Source of the DNA: Zanthoxylum bungeanum | Lineage: Eukaryota > Streptophyta > Magnoliopsida > Sapindales > Rutaceae | Assembly: GCA_019454045.1 (NCBI GenBank) | Contig: SKCR01049637.1 | Location: 1-64,000, forward strand | DNA length: 64,000 nt | Direction: 5' to 3' | Part shown: piece after piece, positions 1-10,800 of the stretch | Layout of the letters: every line of letters begins with the position of its first letter | How positions within the stretch are numbered: position 1 is the first letter of the stretch | The notes under the pieces: generated by a model | What the model saw: the letters and a program-made list of their open reading frames with translations, nothing else | The model's database searches: none | Told to the model about the DNA's origin: nothing | Program-made: the position numbers and the translations under genes

Positions 1-146
1 GGAGCTGGAAAAATTATCAAAAATAGAAGCAAAACAATTCCAAAGGGATTGGATAGTTTCGACTAATAAGGGAAAAGGCAAAACAAATTTCAAGGTCGAT
101 CTCGGTGCCTAACACGCTTCCGCAGCGTAGGAAATTATTTCCTACA
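1..146 (+). repeat. 3' end of a 5' LTR, copia family A (cut by window start)
   Basis: The stretch ends in CTTCCGCAGCG then TTTCCTACA, directly followed by a copia primer binding site. The same ending, slightly diverged, closes the complete solo LTR at 40703-42678 (CTTCCGCTGCG ... TTTCCTATA). It is therefore the last part of the 5' LTR of the element whose RT and RNase H remnants follow. The beginning of the LTR is outside the window. Confidence 0.8.
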
Positions 147-148
147 AT

Positions 149-160
149 TGGTATCAAGAG
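149..160 (+). other. Primer binding site, initiator-Met tRNA type
   Basis: TGGTATCAAGAG lies two bases after the LTR end. It matches the usual plant copia site TGGTATCAGAGC, complementary to the 3' end of initiator tRNA-Met, with small differences. Confidence 0.75.
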
Positions 161-922
161 AGAGGTTGAAAAGTATTCTTAACCCTTCTTATTTAATTTA
201 AAAGTTTTTTTTTTATTTATTTATTTATATTTGATATAAATATTTTTGCATGTTGTGATGAGTGTGCACGAATTTAATGTTCATATGATGAATATTTTTG
301 TTTTAGTTCATGTGATGAATGAATTGCATTTGTCGTAAATTTTAGTACTCTTATTTTTCTTTCATTTGTGTTAATGGGAATATAAAGCTGTAAGGCCATT
401 TAAGGAATTAATTTCAAATGCTGTATTTGATGTTTATCTGTAACATTGTCGAGGAGGACAGTAAGATAGTGATTGAGCAATGTTTGGTAAATGTGGATCG
501 TGGTTATGGGAAGCTATGGTAAGCATAGGCGTGGTGAGTTCGACGACGATATGTGGAGGTGATTACCCCACGAAAGTATGGCTTACAAGCTAAAGTGCTA
601 ATGTGGTCCGTAGTGAACACACGACTACTTGAAGTATTATATCCATATATTGCGAATATTACTACTCGAGAAGCAAATTTACCGCATGACAATTCATGGA
701 GTCAAGAGTTAAAGACCAATTAATACCTTAGGTATTTTGTGTACTAATTAGATTAGTATAGGAAAAATATTAGCACAGTCAATGTAATTTTTATGTGTCT
801 GTTTTATTCAAAATATTTGAATAACATGTCATATTGAATATGGTGCCTACTATTGTATTTTCACATGCCATAACATGTAATAGATGCATGGATATTCTAT
901 TCATAAAATTTGATGGACGACA
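161..922 (+). other. Leader of the first copia remnant; gag, protease and integrase not seen
   Basis: This stretch should hold the leader and the gag to integrase genes, but I find no zinc knuckle, protease DTG or integrase motif in any frame. A family A element needs several kilobases between primer site and RT, so most of the coding region has been deleted. Short open frames on either strand show no recognisable motif. Confidence 0.5.
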
Positions 923-2150
923 TATTATGACTATGAGATTTGGCAGATGGAAGGCAGGACTGCATTCTTGAATGGCAATCTTGATGAATGTATCTATATG
1001 GTAAAACAAATGGGTTCGTAGCCCAATGTCAATAGCAAACGTTTTGAAGCTACAAAGGTCCATTTATGGACTTAAGCATGCATCCCGACCTTGAAACATA
1101 AGAATTGATACCATGATCAAGTCTTATAAGTTTGAGCAAAATATCAATGAGCCTTATGCATCTTGTTATTGATGGAAATGTGATTTTTCTCGTTTGATAT
1201 GTTGATGATATTTTACTCATTGGGAATGATGTAAAAATATTATCTAACGTGATATCCTCGCTAGCTAACCAATTCAAAATGAAAGATTTGAGAGAGGCCA
1301 GTTATGTACTTGGGATCACAAGAGACGACTGTTAGCTATGTCTCAGACATCATATATCGACAATCTCCTTGTGCGATTTGGAATGCAAAATTCCAAGAAA
1401 GGTAATGTACCTTTCTGACATGAAATTCATTTGTCAAAGGAACAATCTCCTAAGACACCTCAATGAGCTAATGAAATCATACATATCCTATATGCCTCAG
1501 CAGTTTGTAGTCTCATGTATGTTATGTTATGCAAGATATCGAACATCTATTTTGCAGTAAGAGTAGTCAGTAGGTTTCAGTCTAACCCAAGATTAGATCA
1601 TTGGGTGGCTGTGAAATACATTCTCAAGTACCTTAAGAGGATGAGAAATTATATGCTTGTGTATTCTGGTGAGGATATGATCCTCCGGAGATATACAGAC
1701 TCTAATTTTTAGACGGATATTGATTCTAGGAAATTAATATCTAGATCTATGTTTACCTTAGGTGGTGGAGCCATTGTGTGGAGGAGTATAAATCAATCTT
1801 GAATTACTAACTCCACCATGGAGGCTGAATATGTAGCAGCTTGTAAAACATGTAAGGAAACAATTTGGCTTCAGAATTTCTTGGGATACTTGGAAGTTGT
1901 TCCAAATATGGATAAACCACTAATACTTTATTACGATAATAGTGGTGCGATGGCGAACTCTAAAGAACCAAGACGCCACAAAAAGGGAAAACATATAGAG
2001 AGAAAATATCATATCATAAGGGAGATAGTGCAGAAATGGGACATTTCCTGTCACGAAGATTGCATCCGCAAAGAACCTGGCTAATCCGTTTACAAAGGCC
2101 TTATCAGTTAAAGTGTTTGAAGGTCACCTAGAGGGTCAATGATTACATGA
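923..2150 (+). pseudogene. Copia reverse transcriptase and RNase H remnant
   Basis: This is the tail of a Ty1/copia pol gene. Reading in several frames gives the RT motif YYDYEIWQM followed by a recognisable TAFLNGNLDE block, then SIYGLK, the catalytic YVDD at 1198-1209, and later RNase H motifs: a LDHWVAVKYILKYLKR block, YTDSNF, STMEAEYVAAC and YYDNSGAM. Frameshifts and several in-frame stops break it (for example a TAG soon after YMVKQMGS and one after YTDSNF). The RT part before YYDYEIW is missing. It is closely related to the minus-strand element at 50760-58164, which carries the same RT and RNase H blocks. It is a dead copy. Confidence 0.9.
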
Positions 2151-2182
2151 CATGTCCATTTGCTCTAGTTTAAGTGGGATAT

Positions 2183-2566
2183 TGTTGGGATATATGCACT
2201 GGAGCTTCATATATTGTGTAAACAAAGTTATTTGTTTAAAATAAAAAATTGATTGTTCATTTATCAATTGTTTTGATTTAAATCACTTAATGAAAATTAT
2301 ATAGTTTACCCTTGATTACTTATGTACCTTCAAGCTTAGTGTATGAGTGTAATACACAAGAGGATTTTAAGTCTGAAGTTATTAATCTAAAATAGTCCAT
2401 ACAGAGCAAACAAAGCAGGTACTTTGTTTATGGCTTATCTATAGTTGTAATTTATTCTATAAATGTATGGCGACCATGATCCGAGATCGTCTATGTGGTG
2501 ATATGAGAATGGAGACGCCTTATATGATGGATCATATAGGACTAGACCCAGATAGAATTGAATTTC
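2183..2566 (+). repeat. Truncated 3' LTR, copia family A
   Basis: The purine-rich tract AAGTGGGAT at 2172-2180 is followed by TGTTGGGATATATG, the family A LTR start also seen at 46895, 40703 and, reversed, at 50759. It matches those copies up to about GAATTTCTT and then breaks abruptly into an unrelated minus-strand RT fragment. About 1.6 kb of this LTR is missing. Confidence 0.8.
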
Positions 2567-2567
2567 T

Positions 2568-3090
2568 TCTGGCCTTCTTATACACACAGGATTCTTCCGA
2601 ATTCTTAGGAAAACTAGACAATTTGATTATCTCGTCGAATCGAAGATTCCAACTTCGTGAACCTTGTTTAAGTCCATAAATGGACTTCTTAAGTTTACAT
2701 ACCATGCCCGAGTTCTCACTGGATACAAAACCTTCCAGCTGTTCCATATAGATTTCTTCGTCAAGAAATCCATTTAGAAAAGTCGTTTTGACATCCATCT
2801 GCCAAATCTCGTAATCATGGTAAGCATAAATAGACAATAAAATCCTTATAGACTTTATCATCGCTACTGGAAAAAAAGTTTCATCGTAGTCGACACCAAG
2901 TCGCTGCGTGTAACCTTTAGCTACCAGTCAGGCCTTAAAGGTTTCAACCTTTCCATCAGGCCCACGCTTCCTTTTGTAAACCCATTTACAACCGATAGGA
3001 ACAATTCCCTCAGGAAGTTGAGCCAAGTCCCAAACTTGATTCAGATGCATATAGTCTAACTCTCTATTACTTTCTATCTAAATTCAAGGT
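2568..3090 (-). pseudogene. Copia reverse transcriptase fragment
   Basis: Read on the minus strand, this gives QVWDLAQLPEGIVPIGCKW, VYKRKRGPDGKVETFKA, a stop where Arg is usual, LVAKGYTQ, VDYDETF, then IWQMDVKTTFLNG, EEIYMEQ and SIYGLKQGSRSWN. This is the N-terminal half of copia RT; it stops before the YVDD motif. The fragment abuts the truncated family A LTR at 2566, so it is a rearrangement product or the stub of another element. Its sequence (LDEEIYMEQLEGF) differs from the family A RT, so it belongs to a different copia lineage. Confidence 0.85.
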
Positions 3091-3539
3091 TTATATCCAT
3101 ATTCTTACAAGATTTGTAAGACGCTTTGGGATCAGAGTTGAGTTTCAATACCGTCTTCTACCTTTATATAGATGGTCAGTTTGAAATATTATACAGATCC
3201 TTTAGTGGTTCACCATGTACTTTATTATGAAATTTAAAGTAGTTTTCTTCTATGTTAGGTAGAAACTGGAGTTCTTGTTACTCTTAGCCAATTTTGATTC
3301 AGGATGACTATTGAGAGTATTCTAGTGATAAGAGATTGATTGCGAATGACCCAGCACCGATAGAGATATGTTGTTTGAGAATAAAATTCCTATGGACTTG
3401 GTTGGGATGATGAATTCTTGAAGGTTTTCTCATTCTTGGGTGTTTCATGATTTGGTGTTGAGGGATGTTGGCCTCATAGTGTTCCAGACCTTATTAGATC
3501 ATTAGATGATGAGTATAGTTGCGTATGGACTAGTCTTAT
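3091..3539. other. No gene recognised; left flank of the nested element
   Basis: I see no convincing coding motif. Its last five bases, CTTAT (3535-3539), are duplicated at 33620-33624, which marks it as the pre-insertion neighbour of the sequence that resumes at 33625. Confidence 0.5.
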
Positions 3540-4109
3540 TGTTGGTGGAATTGGTGTCATTAAACAAAAACCAACATGCATTCAAACAGATCAAAACCAG
3601 AAAATCAAACCAATTTATGCAAAACCCTAAAACTTGAAAGATAAAGAAAAACCTGGAAAATGACGAATCTGCTATCCAAGTTGAGATAAATCTCTGTCCT
3701 TAAGAATTTATTAGCCTCGTCTCGGTACTCTACGGGTTTTGTGGCTAATGTTCTCCTAGGATAACTTGGATTCCTCTTCTTTAAGGGCCACTCCTTAAGA
3801 GATCTTGAACTAGGAATATGAGGGAAACTCTCTTTTACAAAACAATGAAAAGTGTGACATAAACATTCGGATGGATTTTCTATATCTAGAGTTACACATG
3901 TAGGCCTCCTTATAAAGGCATGGAATGGTGCCTTAAGGGCACCCTTTGGGTTGGGGGTTATACCCCTCCCAAGCAGCATTTGGATCCTATAACCATGTTA
4001 TACTCAATTGGGGGACATGTCCCTACATGTATGTACCATTCTCATAGGGTACCATCCAAGAGACATGTCCATCCTCCATCCAATGACAATATTTGAAGAA
4101 TTTACAACA
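3540..4109 (-). repeat. 3' LTR of copia element C
   Basis: The LTR has perfect TGTTG ... CAACA ends and pairs with 33060-33619. The two differ by two obvious indels (about 17 bp near 3960 and about 27 bp near 4030) plus point changes. The adjacent minus-strand sequence is purine-rich (GAATTATGAGGGAT), as expected for a polypurine tract, which fixes the orientation as minus. Confidence 0.9.
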
Positions 4110-4683
4110 ATCCCTCATAATTCTTCAAATATTCATGCAGACACTTGAGAGAGTTTCCGTGAACTAAAGCTGCATCGAAATAGGTAGCTTTCGCCTTGAA
4201 CCTTTCCTAGTGAATGGCAATCCGATTTACTTGGCAAACCAGTGACCCTTAGTCTTGAACTGTTCCGCCGTTGGTGTAAACCAAGACAATTGTCAACACA
4301 CAGCTTTACTTTGACCATTTCCCATTCTACGGTTGTGTTCATTTCGGCCCTGAACAGCGATCCTGGATTCATCAAGCACTTTAGGGAAATCAGCCTATAA
4401 AATCCAATGGAAGTGGCATCACTTCTTACTTGAAATATGTGATCTACTATGATGTGGTAATCTGTATTTACACTCATTATGAATTATCTCATAATATAGT
4501 GATCATTAAAAGCCTTAGCGTATCCTAACCTTGACAGATGGCACTCGGCGTCATTATCAGAATGGGAAATAGTACAGAACTCTTCAGTGCTTATTTTGAA
4601 TTGCACAAAGTTTCAGTTGTCCCTTTTGAACATAGATCTTGGGATATCCAGTTAGCTTGGTTTGGTTTCCACAATGACAATTC
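4110..4683 (-). other. 3' untranslated part of element C, with a 114-codon open frame
   Basis: This lies between the RNase H stop and the 3' LTR. A minus-strand open frame (4477-4133, 114 codons) covers much of it. It has no motif I recognise, and no ATG context or neighbour argues for a protein. It is open in an otherwise damaged element, so it may be chance or part of a conserved 3' region. Confidence 0.4.
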
Positions 4684-5503
4684 TTAATTTATAGGCTTCA
4701 AGCCCATTCCCCTCGATGACTTCTCAACTTGCTCTCTAAGTAAACCTTTAGTAAGTGGATCCGCTTGGTTTTCCTTCGACTTAACATAATCGATCGATAT
4801 TATGCCACTTGAGAGCAGTTGACGTATGGTATTATGTCTCCGACGTATGTGTCGAGACTTACCATTATATATTTTATTTTGGGCTCTCCCAATAGCCGAT
4901 TGGCTATCACAATGTATGCTAATCGCTGGCACCGGTTTGGGCCAACTAGGAATATCCTCCAGGAAGTTTCGAAGCCATTCCACTTCTTCTGCTATTTTTT
5001 CTAATGCTATGAACTCTGATTCCATAGTAGATATGGTGATACATGTTTGCCTCGAGGATTTCCATGACACGGCTGCACTACCAAGTGTGAAAATAAATCC
5101 ACTCGTAGATTTGGAATCCACTGTATTAGATATCCAGTTAGCATTATTGTATCCCTCTAGAACAGCAGATAATGCAGCCCATATTTTGAAGTTTCTCTCA
5201 GATACCTCAAAACTCTTACTATGGCTTTCCAGTGGTTATGTCCTGGATTGCTCGTATATCTGCTAAGCTGTTCACAGCTTGAGCGATATCAGGTCATGTG
5301 CAATCGGAGATACATCAGACTTTCCGATGATCTCGAATACTCTAATTGCGATACGCTTAAGCATTATTTTTTGATAGATGAAGGTTGGTTAGCTACCCCC
5401 AAATCTTTCATATTCAAATTTGGGATAACACTTTCTTGGTAGACTGATATCATTCTGATTACTCCAATTATCAGCTATTCGATCTACTAGATGACAAACA
5501 AAT
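4684..5503 (-). pseudogene. RNase H and end of RT, copia element C
   Basis: The RNase H half is open over 4684-5121 with [20 protein letters not shown], a TMESEFIAL block, [25 protein letters not shown] and [11 protein letters not shown], the standard copia RNase H series with its acidic residues. Upstream (5122-5503) the RT end survives only in pieces, such as NMKDLGVA and NPGHNHWKA, in shifting frames. It continues the RT that breaks off at 26189 on the other side of the 20.7-kb insertion. The catalytic YVDD segment falls at the breakpoint and is scrambled. Confidence 0.9.
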
Positions 5504-5508
5504 GACAT

Positions 5509-7433
5509 TGTTAGGGATATGCCCTATACCAACTTGTGGATGGGCTATATGTACATGTATTTGTAATATTTTCATTAATTAATAAAATGGCAATCTTTAT
5601 TATACGTGTCTTACATAACTTATATGAATCATCAACACTGTAATAAAGCCCTTGGAGTAATAAGACGATGGCTTCCACGCCTTATGAGAATCATTACTCT
5701 TAAATTTTCCTAGTCATAGTTTTGTGAATAATCTGGGCGTTCACAAAGCGGAGAGACTAGCATGATGATATGATCCGCCCTTAAGTGGGGTAGCCGATCT
5801 CATAGGCTACTAGCGGAGATCCGTCCGCTTGGTGTATCACATGGATGCATGAGTTGCTCGTGTCCATCGAACTGACCGCCGAAAGTTTTCATATGGAGTG
5901 TTTATCCCATGTGTCTGTGAGAACTTTCATGTATCGATTATATGACTAGTCCTTAGACTTGAGGTCTTTACAATCTTATGTGTGGATCAAATAACTTTGA
6001 CATTCTCCTTCCCCGGTTCAAAAGATCCGGTCATAAGGGTATGATTGGGTCATTTGTTGAAACACATGAAGTTTGTAAAGATACAACAGAGAATCGCCAC
6101 TCTCTCGGATAATATTTTCTTATAAGAGTAGTATTCCAGTTCGCGGGTTGATATGTGTGATCAGTGCTTGAGACTGTGGCCACAGCGGAAGAATCATGTG
6201 AGATTCTTGGGTTAGCACGATTCATGACACTATCAACATCATACTTTGACCATATGGGTAGACACTTTCCGTACCCTAGGTCAATAGGTGGGGATACAGT
6301 GAGGCGAGAGACCGTATCATATGTAAATCGCATACAAAATGGGTATATATATCTTTCCTTCTCATTTGGGGGCCTTGGCATGTTGCTAGATGTCAACCTT
6401 GGTCATTGAAATCGAACGACCATCTGATCGGAGGATAATTTATGTTCGATTAAATTATCACGATTCATTTCATGTCCAACTTGAGGGAACCCAAAAGGTC
6501 ACACACAACAAAGTCGAAATCAATGGTTAACAGTGCACAGTACAAATATAACAGCATATATGATTGCTGTAGGAATTGTTTCATAAATGGTTCAATGTGT
6601 TTAATTATTGAACAGATCATTTATGAGGTTCCATAGTGGCTTAGGGATTGGTGAATGACGATAGGGGCACTTTGGGAATTGGAATAAAAAAAAAATACTA
6701 TTCACGTGAATAGTAATTTTTTTTGTTATTTGTTTTGAATTCCAATTCGGCCCAAACTCTTATTAGGGTTTTATAATCTCATTAAACCACTAAATTAAGA
6801 TCCAATGGCTAAGATTAAATTAGCTTTTATCCCACATCGGATTCTTAATTAATTTTGTTGTCTTTGGAGCACTATATAAACCCAAAGAATTCTTCACAAA
6901 TTTTTACACCAAACCTTTCATATCTTGGGTTTATATAAGTGAGCAACTCTAAAGTTTAAGAGTAAGCCACTGATTTTGAGGATCCTTAAGTCTAATTGAC
7001 TAGAGGAACCTCGAGTTAAAAGTTTGAGGTATTTGCCTAGGCTAACCAAGGGCAAAATACCCGTGCACTCAAGGCGTAGTCTTGCCGTTGAGTTTTGGCT
7101 TTGGTGTGTGCATCTTTGGAGGCCACACACTTGGGGGCTCTTTGGAACGTGGAAGAGCTTGCTGAGTTCGAGAAAAGCTTGTAGATTGGAGGGAGGACTG
7201 GAGGAGTCTTCGGTTCAAGTAAGTCTTTTTCTTTCTTTATTTTAATTAGAGTTCTTATGATAGTTAGCATGTTTAGGTTTATGTTCTTTGCATGTTTTAT
7301 GAGTTTTATGCTTAGAATATATAGTAACATGCCTAGGCTTGTAGAATAATCAAAACAAATGGGTCTTGGGCAAAGGGAAAGCGGCATAATAAATTTTGAT
7401 TTTCCGCTGCGCACTCGCGGCCGCTTCCCAACA
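5509..7433 (+). repeat. 5' LTR of copia element 2 (1925 bp)
   Basis: Complete LTR from TGTTAGGG to CCCAACA, followed at once by a copia primer site. It matches 12702-13322 plus 25237-26183. The 3' copy lacks about 370 bp present here (roughly 5998-6365). A TATATAAA-type box near 6874 (CACTATATAAACCC) is a likely LTR promoter and is conserved in the 3' copy near 25620. Confidence 0.93.
6872..6880 (+). promoter_or_regulatory. Candidate LTR TATA box of element 2
   Basis: CTATATAAA follows an AT-rich U3 and precedes a likely transcribed R/U5 part of the LTR. The same motif sits at the matching place of the 3' LTR (25621-25629). The transcription start is inferred, not seen. Confidence 0.5.
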
Positions 7434-7434
7434 G

Positions 7435-7446
7435 TGGTATCAATGC
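7435..7446 (+). other. Primer binding site of element 2
   Basis: TGGTATCAATGC follows one base after the LTR end. The first eight bases match the initiator tRNA-Met site of plant copia elements; the rest has diverged. Confidence 0.8.
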
Positions 7447-8801
7447 GCCGTTTTTTTTTGATTAGTTCTCTCTCATTTGAACTCGAAATTGGGTGTTAAA
7501 AGCTCGTTGGAAAGCTAACACCCTGAACTTAATTTTAGGCACAAGTTTTGCATGATTTGGTTAAGATTTGAATTGTGAAATTGCATTTAAAGTTCACGCG
7601 TCTGCAGAAAAATGTGAATAGTAATTTTATTTGAATAAATAAAATGCAATATCATAATTAAATATTAATCAAAGTTATTTAATGCCTAAAATAATTCCAA
7701 ATATTAAAACTCATATGCTTGATGATTCTATGTATGATTAGAATTGGCATGATTATTTTAGGGTGCAAGCATCTAGAGACTTTCTAAGAAATAGAGAGTG
7801 TATTGCTTATCCCTTAGCTAAGTAATTATTCTGTGATGAACTTAGAGATTTATTACCTTTAAGGCTAATAATATAAATCACTTGTTTATAATAAAAGACA
7901 TTATAAAAGATACAAGTGGGTTGGGACCAAGGGGTTAATAAAACTTTCCAAACTAAAGTTAATTTAACCAAAGGTTACTAGAGTTAGATAATGATTTGGT
8001 GTCTTCCTTCACTCACTACCTTTTTATAGCCAAAAGGAAAAGCTGTGAAGACATCTAGATAATCATTTACTCAAAGCTTACCTTAAAGCATATTTAAAGT
8101 GTTGGACTAATTTGGAGGATCTATTGTTTATTCTGTCACCAAGGCAATAAGAGCCTAAGAGGTAAGGGTATTTAAGAGAGTTCGCTCCACCCTCCCTCTG
8201 GGGAATTTTCAATGGAGGAATCCATTTGACAGTTATTCACTTAAACTTGCTAAAAATCTCAATAATAATTTAAGTCTAAAATTTGCCTCCCATTGTAAAG
8301 TATAGACCCAAAGGGCTTAAACCGTATTGGCAGACTAGGCTTTACCAGACTGACAATACCAATTTTCCCTAAATCGTACTATTGACAATGGTTTGACTTT
8401 TCTGAGTCATAAGACGCAGCGACCCTTAGGCGTGGTCTTATAACTTAGTGGCAAAGATTGGGTGTCCACAAGGACTAGCATAAGCTATGGCATGTTTGAT
8501 TGCCCAACCCAATGATCAAGGAATTGTGATTTATATCATAAATTGGTTGGGAACCTACCTAATTATCATATTTTATAACGACCGGCCCTAGTCGGAGTTA
8601 TGAATGATGATAATGGGATCCTTGCCCACAAGAAATCCATCATATTGGGGTTGATGCGATTTGCTTAAAATTTTAAAACAATTGAGTGGAGCAACTTCAT
8701 AATATTAAAGCCCATGTTATTATGAAACATTAATGAAAACATATTCCTAATTTTAACATTCTCTCTTAACATGTGGGTTTAAATATTTCACAAACATTCA
8801 A
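7447..8801 (+). other. Untranslated leader of element 2
   Basis: This holds 1.35 kb between the primer site and the first gag codon with no open frame of note. A long leader of this kind is common in plant copia elements, where packaging signals are expected. No insertion or tandem repeat is apparent. Confidence 0.6.
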
Positions 8802-10241
8802 ATGGAAAACAGAGTATCACTTCGTTCCATCCTTGATGAGCATAAGCTCAAAGGGGACAACTACAATGACTGGTTTAGAAACCTTAAAATTGTCTTACGA
8901 CAAGAAAAGATTTTCTATGTTCTTGAAAGACCATTTCCCCTGAACCCGCAGAAGATGCTGACAAGATACATTTGATTCTTGGAAGAAACACGTCGATGAT
9001 GATGAGCAAGCAGTTTGCATAATGCTTGGCTCTATGTCGGACGAACTTCAGAAAGCTCACGAAGATATGGATGCTCAAACCCATCTTTCACTTGAAGGAG
9101 TTGTATGCAACTTTCGTTCATACCGTGAGATTCCAAGTGTCATGTGCTTTATTCCAAACAAGGTATGAGGAAGGATCTGTTAGTGGACATGTGCTTAAGA
9201 TGATTGGCCACATTGAAAAATTGGCCAACCTCGGGTTCATCATAGATCATGAGATATGTCAGGATCTAATTCTTCAGTCCTTACCAAAATAATTCTCTAA
9301 CTTTATTAAGTAGTTTCATCTGTCTGATAAAGAAGCTACTTTAGCAGAATTTCACAATCTGATAAAGCAAGCAGAGAATGACTTGAAACCGGAGCTTAAA
9401 ACCTCCGTCATGCTTACGGGTACGGACCTGAAGCCACGAGGCCCAAAGAAAAATAAGGGCAAGGCCAATGCTCCAGATCACCTAAAGCCCAATGGTAAGG
9501 TGGAGAAGAAAAAAAGGAAAAGGGAAATGTTTCTTTTGTGGAAAGAAGGGTCATTGGAAGAAAGACTGCAGATCCTTGAAAGCCAAGGAAGCTAGGGAAG
9601 CCCAAGAGGCCAAGAAGCCCAATGCTTCAGGTATGTTGTATATGATTGAACTATATTCTCAAAACTCTGAACCTTCTACTTGGGTGCTTGACACCGGTTG
9701 TGGGACTCACTTGTGTAACAATGTGCAGGGCCTGAGAAACAGTAGGAGACTCCGTCATGGGGAGGTTGACTTACGCATGGGTAATGGAGCAAAACTGGCT
9801 GCATTGTGCGTGGGGACTTATTCATTAGTTTTGCCGAATGGTTTAGTTTTAGACTTAGAAGATTGTGTTTATGTACCTTCTCTAGTAAAGAACATCATTT
9901 CAATTTCTTCTTTATGTAATAAAGGCTTTTCATGCCTAATAAGTTGTAATGAATGTTCTATTTATTTCAATGAAATAAAATATGGAGATGGTATTTTGAA
10001 TAATGGTATCTATGTCTTACAAACTAACAAAGAATGTTCAACCTCTAATATATACAACGTTAACTCGAATAATCTCAATGAATCACTTCTATGGCACAGT
10101 CGCTTAGGTCATATCAATGAAACAAGATTAACTAAGCTACATAAGGATTGGTATTTCAGACCCTTCAAATATGAACCTTATGGAACTTGTGAGTCTTGTT
10201 TACTTGGTAAAATGACCAAATTACCCTTCAAAGGTAAATGA
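8802..10241 (+). pseudogene. gag, protease and pre-integrase domains of copia element 2
   Basis: Gag would form the particle and protease would cut the polyprotein. The likely start is the ATG at 8802 (MENRVSLRSILDEHKLKGDN), the usual copia gag opening with a YNDWFRNLKI block. Frameshifts and a stop break gag near 8940-9300 and again near 9490. The frame 9492-10241 then reads through the zinc knuckle CFFCGKKGHWKKDC (9528-9569), the protease active site DTGC (Asp codon at 9690) and the pre-integrase block LLWHSRLGH near 10087. A stop at 10239-10241 separates it from integrase, whose first part follows in the same frame. Dead, but well preserved. Confidence 0.92.
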
Positions 10242-10800
10242 CAGCGTGCAGCGGAGACATTAGAACTCATACACTCTGATGTATGCGGACCAATGTCAGT
10301 CACCGCTAGAGGTGGATTCTCCTACTTCATTACCTTTATCGATGATCACTCACGATATGGGTATGTGTACCTTATGCGGTACAAATCTGAAGCCTTTGAG
10401 AAATTCAAAGACTTCAAAGCTGAAGTAGAAAACCAGCTTAATAAAAGTATTAAGTCACTAAGGTCTGACCGAGGTGGTGAATACTTAAGCGGCGAATTTC
10501 AAGATTACTTGAGAGAAAATGGCATTGTTTCCCAGTGGACTCCTCTGAAAACTCCTCAGCATAATGGGGTCTCCGAAAGGAGAAATCGGACATTATTAGA
10601 TATGGTCCGATCAATGATGCCAGGCACGGATCTACCTCTTTCATTTTGGGGTCTTGCTTTAGAAACTGCAACACTACTACTAAACCAAGTTCCTTCCAAG
10701 ACTGTTAGTCAAACACCATATGAGTTATGGTCTGGGAAACGTCCTAGTCTAGTATCTAGTTCTAATTTGGGAGGGATGTGACGCATATGTTAAGCTCACA
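10242..10800 (+). pseudogene. Integrase of copia element 2
   Basis: The catalytic triad of a DD35E integrase is intact: Asp in IHSDVCGPM (codon 10278), Asp in SLRSDRGGEY (codon 10467) and Glu in NGVSERRNRT (codon 10575), with 35 residues between the second Asp and the Glu. The zinc-binding CESC pair lies upstream, before the stop at 10239. The frame is open over 10293-10781 and ends with the ELWSGKRPS motif, where a frameshift cuts it. Integrase would insert the copied DNA and make the 5-bp target duplications seen here. Confidence 0.92.

Noticed and set aside
3540..4109. LTR at 3540 and LTR at 33060 as two separate solo LTRs
   Set aside because: Neither has matching flanks by itself (CTTAT/ATCCC and AAGAT/CTTAT). 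They match only as outer ends of one element.
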